Counted from the first letter of the stretch, positions 44,052 through 53,473 are shown. The stretch: 64,000 nt of DNA from Acidaminobacter sp. JC074 (GCF_022496765.1 NZ_VANV01000006.1:1-64000), one strand, 5' to 3'. Notes: a model not told the origin generated them from the letters alone. Program-made: numbers and translations.

Positions 44052-44796
44052 GAAGTATTTCATTAGGATGATTTTAACACTGTTTAATGTCTCTATGATA
44101 TATCACATGTTTTTAGATGAACCAGACACTTTAGAAGCAGTCATGATGGTGATGGCAGCTATAGTTTTACCAATTTTGGTGTCTTTTATTGGACGTCTGG
44201 TTTCAGAACCAACAAGTGTAGAAATCCATGATGATTCATTTACTATAAGGACTTTGCTTTCTACAAACGAAGTAGATATTAGGGATATAGACCATGTTGT
44301 CTTATGTTTACACAGTAAGAAAACAGCCATGTTAATCATTAAAGGTAATAAGAAGTTTTATCGTTTTAGGAAGATGTATTTCCCTGACTTCGATGACTTT
44401 TGTAACGATTTAGAAGACATTTGTCAGGATAGGTTTTCGTATACCTTGAGAAAGTATTCAAGTCTATTCTTATCTGCTAAACCTTATCTAGAGAAAGTTA
44501 AGTGGCAAGAACTTTATAGTAAGCCAAGCATAATGAGTTATTTTATATCTAAGAAGTTCTTAATATCTCTTATTATATTACTGGCACTAAGTAGTGTGTT
44601 TATGGCTGATCAAAATGCTTTCACATTTGCATGGATATCTATAATCTTTGTTATAATTGGTGGACTTCTTAACTATAGAAGAGGTTATTCACATGCAGAA
44701 GCCATTCGTAAGAGTTTAAGATGGTTGCTAAAAACAGGTGTAACTGCTTTTTCCTTAGTATATTTCCTTATTGATTTCTTAGATTTATTAAGCTAA
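44035..44796 (+). CDS. Membrane protein of unknown function
   Basis: The roughly 253-residue protein has two N-terminal hydrophobic segments (about residues 8-28 and 36-58), a central soluble part of about 110 residues with strand character, and two more hydrophobic segments near the C terminus (about 180-245). The layout resembles membrane-bound PH-like proteins, similar in spirit to the protein at 39329, but no family is assigned. TTG at 44035 (MKRKFRKYF) with GGGGTG 5 nt upstream is the best start; GTG at 44017 is an alternative. The gene overlaps the preceding gene by 17 bp. Confidence 0.6.
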   Translation: MKRKFRKYFIRMILTLFNVSMIYHMFLDEPDTLEAVMMVMAAIVLPILVSFIGRLVSEPTSVEIHDDSFTIRTLLSTNEVDIRDIDHVVLCLHSKKTAMLIIKGNKKFYRFRKMYFPDFDDFCNDLEDICQDRFSYTLRKYSSLFLSAKPYLEKVKWQELYSKPSIMSYFISKKFLISLIILLALSSVFMADQNAFTFAWISIIFVIIGGLLNYRRGYSHAEAIRKSLRWLLKTGVTAFSLVYFLIDFLDLLS

Positions 44797-44847
44797 TAAA
44801 GGTATTGAGGATTATGCTATTAAGTATTTCAAAAGTCATCTTATTAA

Positions 44848-44901
44848 AAAACGTGATATTTCCACGTTTTTTTTATTTTTTTCGTGGTAATATCACGTTT
44901 T
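44848..44901 (+). terminator. Terminator hairpin and larger inverted repeat
   Basis: AAAACGTG (44848-44855) pairs with CACGTTTT (44863-44870) and is followed by a T-rich run, a good terminator for the preceding operon. The same 19-bp segment (44848-44866) is also repeated in inverted form at 44883-44901 with one mismatch, so two alternative hairpins are possible. Confidence 0.7.
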
Positions 44902-45030
44902 ATACAAAATTGTTTTCCTTATTTTATAGTTTTGCCTCTAATAGAAAAAGCTTAGGATGACCATAATTTCACAAAAGTATACCACTCTCTAACCATACTT
45001 CCTTGATAGAATCATTTCAGGAGGTAAGTT

Positions 45031-45402
45031 ATGAAGAAATTATTGTTATTATGTTTATTAGGAATAGTGTGCTTGGGATTGATGTCTTGTGATACTAGTG
45101 CTGAAGAAGATGTTAAATCGAGTGTTGTGATTAAGGAAATATCTGCGGATCTTACAGATGTTGAAAGACCTTTGGACGAGGAAGTAACAGAAGAGGTTGT
45201 AGCATCCGAAGAACGTGGTGCATTAATAAAGGAAAAAGCATCTGATGTAGATCCTAAGAAAGTCGCTGAAGCTTTAGGCCTTGATGAAGTTGGACAGGTT
45301 AGATATGAGGAGTTAAAGGCTGAAGGGTTAACTGCTAAAGAAATCATCAGTAAAATGCAAGAAGAAGGTTATGATATAGAAGTGCCTAAGGGTAGGAATT
45401 AA
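45031..45402 (+). CDS. Small lipoprotein of unknown function
   Basis: The 123-residue protein has a lipoprotein signal (LGLMSC, Cys20). A Glu/Val-rich, probably disordered linker follows to about residue 75. The C-terminal region of about 45 residues (AEALGLDEVGQVRYEELKAE) ends in a short helix pair. Family unknown. AGGAGG precedes the ATG. It stands alone upstream of the RND operon; a 20-bp palindrome at 45417-45436 follows it. Confidence 0.65.
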   Translation: MKKLLLLCLLGIVCLGLMSCDTSAEEDVKSSVVIKEISADLTDVERPLDEEVTEEVVASEERGALIKEKASDVDPKKVAEALGLDEVGQVRYEELKAEGLTAKEIISKMQEEGYDIEVPKGRN

Positions 45403-45416
45403 GACTAATCAACAAG

Positions 45417-45436
45417 ATGATTCTTATAAGAATCAT
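45417..45436. terminator. Perfect 20-bp palindrome after the small lipoprotein gene
   Basis: ATGATTCTTATAAGAATCAT lies 14 bp after the stop codon. It has no T-run, so it could be a weak terminator, a mRNA end or a protein-binding site. Confidence 0.4.
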
Positions 45437-45486
45437 TAGATCGATTTGCTACTATGTTGATAAGTTAAGAATATGTGCAAATAGTT

Positions 45487-45520
45487 GTGGATAGTAACTC
45501 AAGTAGTAGAATCTATCCAC
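45487..45520 (+). promoter_or_regulatory. Inverted repeat upstream of the RND operon
   Basis: GTGGATAG (45487-45494) and CTATCCAC (45513-45520) form an 8-bp stem with an 18-nt loop, about 120 bp before the pump gene start. It could be a regulator site or a leader structure. Confidence 0.35.
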
Positions 45521-45640
45521 ATGTAAATGGTAAGGCTTAGCTTTATCATTTTTTTTATTTTCTTTAAAAATTCTTTAGAATTTCTTTCCGTGGAAAAAAG
45601 AAGTCTGTTTTATACTCTTTGTATAAAGAGGAGGACGACG

Positions 45641-48600
45641 ATGAAAGACATACCAGAATTACATGAAGAAAAGAATTTTTTAGGTAAAATTTCTTCTTGG
45701 CTAATAGATCGATATAGAGTAGTTTATCTGATGATTATTATGATTGTTGGAGTTGGCTTATACTCTTATATGGAAATGCCAAAAGAATCTATACCTGATA
45801 TTGAAATCAATTATATTTTTGTTACCACGGCATATCCGGGTGCATCTGTTCAGGACGTAGAAGGACTGGTCACCGATCCCGTGGAAGAAGCCGTAGAAGG
45901 TATAGAAGGCCTGAATAAGGTCACTTCAACATCTAATGCTAATTATTCACAAGTTGTGTTAGAGTTTGATGAAGATACCGATATGAAACAGGCAAAACTT
46001 GATGTACAAACATCTGTTAATGATATTCGATTTGAAGAAGGGGTTTCAGACCCATATGTTATTCAAATGGAAACCGGTGAAATGCCGATCATGAACCTGA
46101 CTTTAACAGGTGATTATGACTTGGTTCAAATCAATGATTATGCAGAAGCATTACAGGCATCCTTTGAGAAGATTGACGGTGTAAAAAATGTGGATGTGTC
46201 AGGTTCTAAAGAAAGAGAAATTCATGTATCAGTTGATCAAAATCTACTGTACGAATACGGTTTATCTTTAAACTCGATTTCTTCAGCATTGTCGAATACG
46301 ACTATTCAAATGCCGCTAGGATCTACTGCACTTGATCAAACTGACTATACACTTCGTGTGGATGAATCGGCAGAAACACTTACTGAACTAGAAAACATCA
46401 TTGTTTCTTCAGGACAAAATGGCTATGTCTATTTATCTGATGTGGCAACAATAACTGATTCATATAAAACACCGGATTCAGAATCCTATACTTACTCAAA
46501 ACTTCATAGTGAAGAAAAGAAAGCAACACCAGTAATCAACATGTCTCTATTTAGAGAGACTGGTGCAGATATTATCTCTATTTCAGAAGATGTAAAAAAG
46601 ATTATAGCTGATGAAGCTGGTTCTATGTATCCGAGTGACTTAAACGTTATTATTACATCAGATGAATCTGATGAAGTATCTGAAAACATTGATACAGTAC
46701 TTACGAGTGCTTTAGGTGGATTACTAGTCGTAATTGCAGTACTCTTTGTATTTATTGGATTAAACGAGTCCATTATAGTTGCAATGGTTATTCCAATGTC
46801 ACTATTGATTTCAGCCATCGTGATGCATTTATCAGGTATTACCATCAATACAATTTCATTGGTTGCTTTCATTGTAGCCTTGGGACTTTTAGTAGATAAC
46901 GCCATTGTTATCATGGAGAACATCGATAGATTTAGAGACAAGGGGCTTGATAGAGTTACGGCCTCTAAGATCGGTACCAATCAAGTCGCACCAGCAGTAC
47001 TTGCGGCTACTATTACAACAGTTGGTGCATTTATACCACTTGCTATGCAAGGGGGGATGATGGGTCAGTTTATCTCCATTTTACCACTGACTCTAATCAT
47101 TACTATTTTGGCTTCTTTCTTTGTATCGATTGCCATTACACCAAACTTAAGTGCTAAGCTTTTATCTAAGTATAAGAAAAAAGATCAGAAGCATTCGAAT
47201 TTTAGAGACATACTTTCAGTACTGCTTGTATTTGTACTAACCCTTGTTGCATTTACAGATGACTTCTCAGTTACAGGTTATACAATCGTATTTGCACTTT
47301 TATTTACACTTCTAATGGTTGTAAAGATTGTTATAAGAAGACGTAAAAAAGATGGCATAGAAGAAAATGCCTTTATCTCTAAGTATGTAGGTTGGTTACA
47401 GCAGTTCTTTGATTCAAGAATCAAAAGATGGATGATCTTCGTTGTTGCATTTATTATACTTGTTGCAGCTGTAATGACCATTCCACTAGGCATTCTTGAA
47501 ATGGAGTTGATGCCAGCAGAAGAACCATCTTCAGCGAGTATATCCATCACAGCACCAGAAGGTTATCTATTATCAGATACCTATAAGATTGCACATGAAA
47601 TAGAAAAAGAGCTTTATCAATATGAAGACATTGAGTCTTTTGATATGAATATTGGTGGCAACAAGAAAAATACAGCAAGCATCACAGTCAACTTTGTAGA
47701 TGCTGACGATAGAGTAGTATCAGGATATGATATGGTAGATTCTATTAGAGATATGACCAAACAGATTCCAGGTGCATCCATAGACGTTAAGGGACAATCT
47801 TCTATGTCTATGATGACGAATGGTTCAGATGTTTCAGTCAGTGTACAGGGGGATGATTTTAACCAGCTAAATGCTGTAGCCAATCAATACTTATCTGTTC
47901 TTAAAAACATAGAAGGTGTTGATAACCCTACTTTGTCATCAGAAAATGGTGTCAAAGAAATCACTGTAGAAATCGATTCTAATAGAGCTGCTTATTATGG
48001 TCTTAACTCAGCGATGATCGCTAATGATTTAAGACAAAGAGTATCAGGTTTAACAGTGGGTTCTTATAAAGAAGCTGGAGAAAACTATGACATCACAGTT
48101 TACTTTGATGAGCAGCCAATCAACTCAGTATCTGACTTTGAAAAGATTTTCTTTACCAATACCATGGGCCAAAAGATTGCTTTTTCAGAAGTGGCATCTT
48201 TAAGCTACTCAGAAGGTATGGCTAAAATTGAACACAGTGAAGGTCAGAAGGTAATCACAGTAGCTGCAAATGTTCAAAATGGCTACAATCCAACTGTTAT
48301 TGGTCAAGAATTTAACTCAGCCATCTCTGGCATTGAACTGCCTGAAGGTGTAGAGCTTTCTTCTGGTGGTCAGTTTAGAGATACACAAGAGCAATTTGAT
48401 ACCATGCTTACAAGCTTTATGATTGCTATTATGATTGTTTACACCGTACTGGTTATTCAGTTTAACTCATTCCAGCAACCACTTGTCATTTTAATGAGTG
48501 TACCGCTAGCCCTAATTGGTGTTATCACAGGTCTCATTATTACTGGCAACAACTTAGGTGTTTATGCCATGATGGGTATTGTAGCCCTAGTTGGTATAGC

Positions 48601-48940
48601 CGTTAATGATGCTATTGTACTCGTGGATTTTGCCAACTATCAAAGGTCTGTAGGCATGAAGTTAAGAGACGCTGTATCAGAAGCAGTTAAGGTAAGATTC
48701 TTACCGGTATTTGCAACATCTCTAACAACAATGGGTGGTGTATTGCCACTGGCTTTATATAATGATCAGTTTTCACAACTTGGCTATGCAATAATATTTG
48801 GTTTGATTGCGTCAACGGTTTTAACACTTTTGATCATTCCAGTGATGTATTTCATGATGGAGTCAAGAGCTGAAAAAAAGCAGGCAAGAAGAGAATTAAA
48901 GAAGATGCAATTGGAAAGTGAGGTAAAAACCATTGTTTAA
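45641..48940 (+). CDS. RND-family efflux transporter (AcrB/HAE type)
   Basis: The 1099-residue inner-membrane pump has the RND layout: one N-terminal helix, a large periplasmic-type loop, helices 2-6, then a second half of the same form. TM4 carries the proton-relay aspartate motif (GLLVDNAIVIMENIDR), with the counterpart GIAVNDAIVLVDFANY in TM10. An extra pair of helices and a basic linker (about residues 510-590) separate the halves. The start at 45641 follows GAGGAGG; the frame extends to 45527. It overlaps the membrane fusion lipoprotein gene by 8 bp. The two-component system that follows probably senses stress or substrate. The substrate is unknown; lipophilic drugs or envelope lipids are usual for the family. 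Confidence 0.93.
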   Translation: MKDIPELHEEKNFLGKISSWLIDRYRVVYLMIIMIVGVGLYSYMEMPKESIPDIEINYIFVTTAYPGASVQDVEGLVTDPVEEAVEGIEGLNKVTSTSNANYSQVVLEFDEDTDMKQAKLDVQTSVNDIRFEEGVSDPYVIQMETGEMPIMNLTLTGDYDLVQINDYAEALQASFEKIDGVKNVDVSGSKEREIHVSVDQNLLYEYGLSLNSISSALSNTTIQMPLGSTALDQTDYTLRVDESAETLTELENIIVSSGQNGYVYLSDVATITDSYKTPDSESYTYSKLHSEEKKATPVINMSLFRETGADIISISEDVKKIIADEAGSMYPSDLNVIITSDESDEVSENIDTVLTSALGGLLVVIAVLFVFIGLNESIIVAMVIPMSLLISAIVMHLSGITINTISLVAFIVALGLLVDNAIVIMENIDRFRDKGLDRVTASKIGTNQVAPAVLAATITTVGAFIPLAMQGGMMGQFISILPLTLIITILASFFVSIAITPNLSAKLLSKYKKKDQKHSNFRDILSVLLVFVLTLVAFTDDFSVTGYTIVFALLFTLLMVVKIVIRRRKKDGIEENAFISKYVGWLQQFFDSRIKRWMIFVVAFIILVAAVMTIPLGILEMELMPAEEPSSASISITAPEGYLLSDTYKIAHEIEKELYQYEDIESFDMNIGGNKKNTASITVNFVDADDRVVSGYDMVDSIRDMTKQIPGASIDVKGQSSMSMMTNGSDVSVSVQGDDFNQLNAVANQYLSVLKNIEGVDNPTLSSENGVKEITVEIDSNRAAYYGLNSAMIANDLRQRVSGLTVGSYKEAGENYDITVYFDEQPINSVSDFEKIFFTNTMGQKIAFSEVASLSYSEGMAKIEHSEGQKVITVAANVQNGYNPTVIGQEFNSAISGIELPEGVELSSGGQFRDTQEQFDTMLTSFMIAIMIVYTVLVIQFNSFQQPLVILMSVPLALIGVITGLIITGNNLGVYAMMGIVALVGIAVNDAIVLVDFANYQRSVGMKLRDAVSEAVKVRFLPVFATSLTTMGGVLPLALYNDQFSQLGYAIIFGLIASTVLTLLIIPVMYFMMESRAEKKQARRELKKMQLESEVKTIV

Positions 48941-50030
48941 GAATAAATTGAAATTAAGTTTAGCTCTAGTCATGTCACTTCTTGTCATGACAGGCTGTTC
49001 AGCAAATAGAGGACAAGTAGAAACTGTAGCTACCCTTGTAGAAGCGGTACCAGTTTCTACATCACAAGTTGTATCAGATGATGTATATGAATCTGTTTAC
49101 ACAATCGGAGAAGTTCAGGCTTCGGATTCATACCAAGTTAATGCGATGAGTCAAGGGGATATCACGGCTGTTAACTTTGAGGTGGGTGACTACGTAAATG
49201 AAGGAGACATTTTATTTACCATTGAGACCGAGGACTTTGAGGTAGATAAGAACTCTAAATTAACTCAGGCTCTTAATGGCATGAGTCAGGCTAAGCTATC
49301 ACTTGATAATGCCTTATCTAGCTTAAATGACACAAAAGCCTTGTATGAATCAGGCATTTCATCAAAAGCTCAATTAGATGGTGCTCAGACTCAATATGAC
49401 AATGCTAAGATTTCATATCAAAATGCTGTTACCTCATATAATTCTACTAAACATACTTACGATTCTATGAGTGACAACTATGAGATTAAAGCGCCTGTTT
49501 CCGGGATTATTACAGCGAGTAATATTATTGAAGATATGTTTGTAACAACACAAAACTCTATGACCATTGAAGTTGTAGATGCTTATAAAATAAATGCAAA
49601 CGTACCTTCTAAACACATCAACAATGTAAAGGCGAACCAAGCAGTAGAAATTTATATTCCTACACTAGAGCAAACCTTTAAGGGACATGTAGAGACTGTA
49701 TCGATTAATGGTAAGACTGGTGCATATCCGGTAGAGATTGTATTAGATGAGATGACAGATGATCTAAGAACAGGTATGTACTCAGAATTATGGATTCAAA
49801 TCAGTGATGTTTCTGAAGGTCTATGGATTCCTAGTAATGCCCTTTTACAAGAAAACGGTGAAAGCTTTGTTTACACAGCAGAGGGGGACCTTGCTCAGAA
49901 GGTACTTGTAGAAGTGCTTTCAAAGCGTGGTGACCAAGTGGCTATCGTCAGTGACTTAAGTTCTGATCAAGTGCTTATTACCTATGGTAAAGAGTATGTC
50001 ATGGATGGCTCGAAAATCAATATAAGATAA
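48933..50030 (+). CDS. RND efflux membrane fusion lipoprotein
   Basis: The 365-residue periplasmic adaptor homologue has a lipoprotein signal (LVMTGC, Cys about residue 22). A lipoyl/barrel-sandwich part follows (about residues 60-100, GDYVNEGDILFTIETEDFEV; 180-205), interrupted by an alpha-helical hairpin at about residues 100-170. A beta-barrel and membrane-proximal domain follow to the end. TTG at 48933 is the start, with GAGGT 8 nt upstream; it overlaps the pump gene by 8 bp, so the two are translated together. It partners the RND pump, and possibly the TolC-like proteins at 40530-42889. Confidence 0.92.
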   Translation: MFKNKLKLSLALVMSLLVMTGCSANRGQVETVATLVEAVPVSTSQVVSDDVYESVYTIGEVQASDSYQVNAMSQGDITAVNFEVGDYVNEGDILFTIETEDFEVDKNSKLTQALNGMSQAKLSLDNALSSLNDTKALYESGISSKAQLDGAQTQYDNAKISYQNAVTSYNSTKHTYDSMSDNYEIKAPVSGIITASNIIEDMFVTTQNSMTIEVVDAYKINANVPSKHINNVKANQAVEIYIPTLEQTFKGHVETVSINGKTGAYPVEIVLDEMTDDLRTGMYSELWIQISDVSEGLWIPSNALLQENGESFVYTAEGDLAQKVLVEVLSKRGDQVAIVSDLSSDQVLITYGKEYVMDGSKINIR

Positions 50031-50040
50031 GGAAAAGTTT

Positions 50041-51567
50041 ATGTTAAAGGTCAAAGGACTATTTAGAAATTCATTACTATTAAGAGGTTTTATAATGTGG
50101 TTTTCATCACTGATTGTACCATTTCTTATATTCTTTCTATTCTTATTTGTTCAGTACGGCGACTCTATTGTTCAGATATTTTCCAATGACCTTGAGATAT
50201 GGCAAATAAATGGCTATACGGCTTCTGAGCGTATCAGTCGAGAAATCAATCTTTGGACTCTGGGTGACCCTGTTTATGGGGTCCATCCAGAGCTTGATGA
50301 GTTTTTAGAGAACAATTCTTACCTGGTCAAAAATCACAAAGGGCTTTTGTTTGAAAGAAAAGGAGATCAAATAAGGTCTCTAATCCCACTGAGTGATGAA
50401 GAAGTTGAGAGAGTGACGGAGGACTTCTCTGAACTCGAGCGTAATATTTTACCTGAGTTTGGTGAAAACAGTATAGAAACCAATAGACAAATACTGGAGT
50501 TAACAGGCTATGTATTGCTTCGTCAAATAGATTTTTATTATGCAGATGGTTCTGAAGGTACCGTATACATGTTCATCAAGTATTCTAACATCCCATATCA
50601 TGTGATAAAAGTCATTGGTGATAACATAATGTTTGTCATAGGTATCATGTTAATTCTTAATGGCTTGATTGCCATGATTATTATAAAGAAATCGACAAAA
50701 CCGATCAACGATTTAAAAGAAGCCATGGCTTCTTACAAGAAGGATGACTTTTCTGTTAGACTGGAAGAAAATCATAACCATCATATCATTTCTGCAATCA
50801 ACACGTCTGTTAATGATATGGCTAGAGAGCTAGAGTCTAATCAAAAGAAAAAAGAGGCCACCGAAAATGTAAGAAGAGAGTTTTTAGCAAGGATATCTCA
50901 TGATACAAAAACGCCTCTAGCTTCTATTAAGGCACATGCAGAAGCCATTAGAGATGGTCTTGTTAAAGATGAAAAACAAACCAAGTATGCCAGTAATATT
51001 TTGAGTAAGGTTGAGTCTCTAGATAATATGATTAATGAGCTCAGTGTTTATTCAAACCTAGAAGCGGGTATCAATCAATATCTCTTCACACGTGTTAACT
51101 TAAATTCATTCTTAGGTGACTTGATTGATGAAATGAAATATGACTTTAGTGATCGCTTGACTTATGAATCATGTAAAGAATCACATGATATCTATCTAGA
51201 TGTCAACAGATTTCACAGAGTCATGGTCAATTTGATATCAAATGCCTATAAGTATGGTAAGCGTGATGGTTTAAATGTTAAAATAAGCTTAGAGTATACG
51301 AGGACTCATGCAGTCATTGTTTTATTAGATGATGGTGTGGGTGTAGACATAAAGGATCCTAATAAACTCTTAGAGTCATTTGTAAGAGGTGATGTATCAA
51401 GAGATCCTAACAATGCAGGATCAGGACTTGGACTTTCTATAGTCAAGTCCATTGTAGAAAAACATGAGGGTAGTGTTGAGTTATTTAGTGAGTATGGTCA
51501 TTACTTTAAAGTGATGATTCAACTACCACTTAAAGGAGGTTACTTTGAAACGGGTTCTAATCATTGA
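50041..51567 (+). CDS. HisKA sensor histidine kinase (first copy)
   Basis: The 508-residue membrane kinase has two transmembrane segments (about residues 18-42 and 195-218) framing an extracytoplasmic sensor of about 150 residues. A HAMP domain follows (KSTKPINDLKEAMASY), then HisKA with H287 in RISHDTKTPLASIKAHAE, and a HATPase domain with N box NLISNAYKYGKRDG and GSGLGLSIVKSI. AAGGAA precedes the ATG. It lies 10 bp after the fusion protein gene and overlaps the response regulator gene by 23 bp, so all four genes form one operon. The pair probably controls its own pump. A close paralogue lies at 53474-54982. Confidence 0.92.
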   Translation: MLKVKGLFRNSLLLRGFIMWFSSLIVPFLIFFLFLFVQYGDSIVQIFSNDLEIWQINGYTASERISREINLWTLGDPVYGVHPELDEFLENNSYLVKNHKGLLFERKGDQIRSLIPLSDEEVERVTEDFSELERNILPEFGENSIETNRQILELTGYVLLRQIDFYYADGSEGTVYMFIKYSNIPYHVIKVIGDNIMFVIGIMLILNGLIAMIIIKKSTKPINDLKEAMASYKKDDFSVRLEENHNHHIISAINTSVNDMARELESNQKKKEATENVRREFLARISHDTKTPLASIKAHAEAIRDGLVKDEKQTKYASNILSKVESLDNMINELSVYSNLEAGINQYLFTRVNLNSFLGDLIDEMKYDFSDRLTYESCKESHDIYLDVNRFHRVMVNLISNAYKYGKRDGLNVKISLEYTRTHAVIVLLDDGVGVDIKDPNKLLESFVRGDVSRDPNNAGSGLGLSIVKSIVEKHEGSVELFSEYGHYFKVMIQLPLKGGYFETGSNH

Positions 51568-52231
51568 AGATGATGTAACAATCGGCGAAGTAGAAAAGGA
51601 TTATTTTGAATTAGCAGGTTTTGAAGTAGAACTGGTTTCAAATGGTAGACTGGGTCTTAAACTTGCTCTTGAAAAAGACTTTGATTTGTATATATTAGAT
51701 GTCATGTTACCAGACATAGGTGGCTTTGATATTGCTAAAAAAATACGAGAAACAAAAAATACACCAATCATGATGGTAACAGCTAAGAATGCTGAAGTGG
51801 ATAAGGTAAGGGGCTTTAGCTTAAGAATAGATGATTACGTAACCAAACCATTTAGTCCAGCCGAGTTAGTAGCTAGAGCTAAAGCTCATATCTTAAGATA
51901 TGAATCCTTAAGTGTCATGGATTCAAAGGCATCCTTTTTAGAGATAAGGGGCCTTCATATCAATATGGACAGTAGAGAAGTCTTTATGAATGGCAAGTTG
52001 ATTGACCTGACGAAAATAGAGTATGAGCTTTTAATTCTCTTAGCAAAAACACCAAATAAGATCTTTACAAAAGAAGAAATCTTCCAAAGAGTTTGGGGCT
52101 ATGATTCAGATCAAGGCATACCTACCATTGCTGTTCATATAAGAAACTTAAGAGAAAAGTTGGAGTTTGATCCATCTAAACCAGAGTACATCATGACGGT
52201 TTGGGGTGTTGGTTATAAAATGAGCAAGTGA
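51545..52231 (+). CDS. OmpR-family response regulator
   Basis: The 228-residue regulator has a receiver domain (acidic pair D9/D10, phosphoacceptor D52 in YILDVMLPDIGG, Lys in DDYVTKPFSP). The C-terminal winged helix is of OmpR/PhoB type (residues about 130-225; VWGYDSDQGIPTIAVHIRNL). TTG at 51545 is the start, preceded by AAAGGAGG; the 23-bp overlap with the kinase gene ensures joint synthesis. It is the only response regulator for both this kinase and the paralogous kinase downstream that lies within the region. Its targets probably include the RND operon. Confidence 0.93.
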   Translation: MKRVLIIEDDVTIGEVEKDYFELAGFEVELVSNGRLGLKLALEKDFDLYILDVMLPDIGGFDIAKKIRETKNTPIMMVTAKNAEVDKVRGFSLRIDDYVTKPFSPAELVARAKAHILRYESLSVMDSKASFLEIRGLHINMDSREVFMNGKLIDLTKIEYELLILLAKTPNKIFTKEEIFQRVWGYDSDQGIPTIAVHIRNLREKLEFDPSKPEYIMTVWGVGYKMSK

Positions 52232-52290
52232 ATTACAAATATTGACATATGCATAATTTTGGAATATACTTCCATTTAGGAGGTGTATTC

Positions 52291-53124
52291 ATGCGTCAAT
52301 TTTTATCTGTCAAAAATGATTTTGTGTTTAAGAAGTTATTTGGTGAACCAGGTTCTGAAGACGTACTCATAAGCTTTCTTAAGTATGTTTTAGATGAAGA
52401 CATTGATTCATTAGAAATTCTTAAGGGTCTTAATTTAGAAAAGAGACTTATAAACGATAAACAGTGTTTTGTAGATGTTAGGGCTAATCTAGCTGATGGC
52501 AGTCGCTTGAACATTGAAATACAGTTAAAAAATGAGTATAATTTAAATAAGAGGACCTTCTATTATTTGTCCAAGTTGTACATAGAAGGCTTTGAAAAAG
52601 GACAAGACTATAAAAGTCTCAATAAAGCAGTGACTATTAATATCTGTGATTATAATGTATTTGGTATAGAAGCATGTCATTACAGGTTCAGGTTAAAAGA
52701 AGAACGATTTGACATAACAGATTTTCTTGAAGTTATGGAAATACATTTTCTAGATCTGACTAAAATTAAGACTGATGCCAATGAAAATATTGTGTTAAAA
52801 GAGTGGTTGGAGTTCATTAAAGCTGATGATGATGAGGTGATTAGAATGTTATCAAAAAAGAATAAGGATATCCTAAAAGCTTCAAAGAAACTAGAGGAAC
52901 TCTCTTCTGATGAAGAAATTCGTTTGATTGCAGAAAGTCGTGCAAAGTATTTGAGTGACTATAATTCTAATATTGCTGGTGCAGAAGCAAAAGGAAGGTT
53001 TGAGGAAAAAATGGAAATCATAAAGAGAATGGTTTCTATGAACGTGTCTCTGAAAGATATTTCAAAGATGGTTAATTTGTCAGTAGATGAGGTTAAAGAG
53101 CTTATTGTGAAGTCTGATGAGTAA
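52291..53124 (+). CDS. Rpn-family PD-(D/E)XK nuclease/transposase-like protein
   Basis: The 277-residue protein belongs to the Rpn/'PD-(D/E)XK nuclease family transposase' group (formerly DUF1703-like). The N terminus reads SVKNDFVFKKLFGEPGSEDV, and the catalytic core has D in CFVDVRANLADGSRLNIEIQ with the E-X-Q variant of the E-X-K motif. The C-terminal third is a charged helical tail ending in an HTH-like segment (NVSLKDISKMVNLSVDEVKE). The start at 52291 follows AGGAGG. These genes encode RecA-independent recombination-promoting nucleases. The tail has been duplicated into the next frame (53117-53425). Confidence 0.85.
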   Translation: MRQFLSVKNDFVFKKLFGEPGSEDVLISFLKYVLDEDIDSLEILKGLNLEKRLINDKQCFVDVRANLADGSRLNIEIQLKNEYNLNKRTFYYLSKLYIEGFEKGQDYKSLNKAVTINICDYNVFGIEACHYRFRLKEERFDITDFLEVMEIHFLDLTKIKTDANENIVLKEWLEFIKADDDEVIRMLSKKNKDILKASKKLEELSSDEEIRLIAESRAKYLSDYNSNIAGAEAKGRFEEKMEIIKRMVSMNVSLKDISKMVNLSVDEVKELIVKSDE

Positions 53125-53295
53125 TCTTAATGATGAGGTGATTAGAATGTTATCAAAAAAGGATAAGGATATCTTAAAGACATCAGAGAAACTAGAGGAA
53201 CTTTCTTCTGATGAAGAAATTCGCTTGATAGCAGAAAGTCGTGCAAAGTATTTGAGTGACTATAATTCTAATATAGCCGGTGCAGAAGCAAAAGG
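52831..53295 (+). repeat. 164-bp direct repeat within the Rpn locus
   Basis: Unit 1 (52831-52994) and unit 2 (53132-53295) are about 93% identical, counted by eye, with an offset of 301 bp. They encode the same helical segment of the Rpn tail (EVIRMLSKK through AGAEAKG). The copy created the short frame at 53117-53425. Confidence 0.85.
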
Positions 53296-53425
53296 TGTGA
53301 GAAAGACTGAGATTCGTGCTATTAAAGGTATGTTAGAGATTAATTTATCTCTTGAAGAAATTGCAAGAGTGCTGAATCTGTCACTGGATAAGATTAAAGA
53401 ACTAATTAAAGATAATGATTTATAA
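53117..53425 (+). pseudogene. Partial tandem copy of the Rpn C-terminal tail
   Basis: The 102-codon frame begins 8 bp inside the stop of the complete rpn gene and repeats its last third (DEVIRMLSKKDKDILKTSEK ... ending LDKIKELIKDND). It has no nuclease core and no strong ribosome binding site of its own; translation, if any, would come by coupling. It arose by a 301-bp tandem duplication and has since drifted, mainly in its 3' part. It may be inert, or may make a tail-only protein like the internal-start products reported for Rpn genes. A terminator follows. Confidence 0.65.
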
Positions 53426-53448
53426 ACCGCTTCATCAAGCGGTTTTTG
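53424..53448 (+). terminator. Terminator after the Rpn locus
   Basis: A 9-bp perfect stem (53424-53432 with 53437-53445), loop CATC, followed by T-run. Confidence 0.85.
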
Positions 53449-53473
53449 TGGTTTACTTGTAGTGGGAGATCTG

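Noticed and set aside
53117..53425. Short Rpn-like frame considered as an independent antitoxin gene
   Set aside because: It is a clear 164-bp duplication of the preceding gene's tail and lacks its own ribosome binding site; treated as a partial copy.
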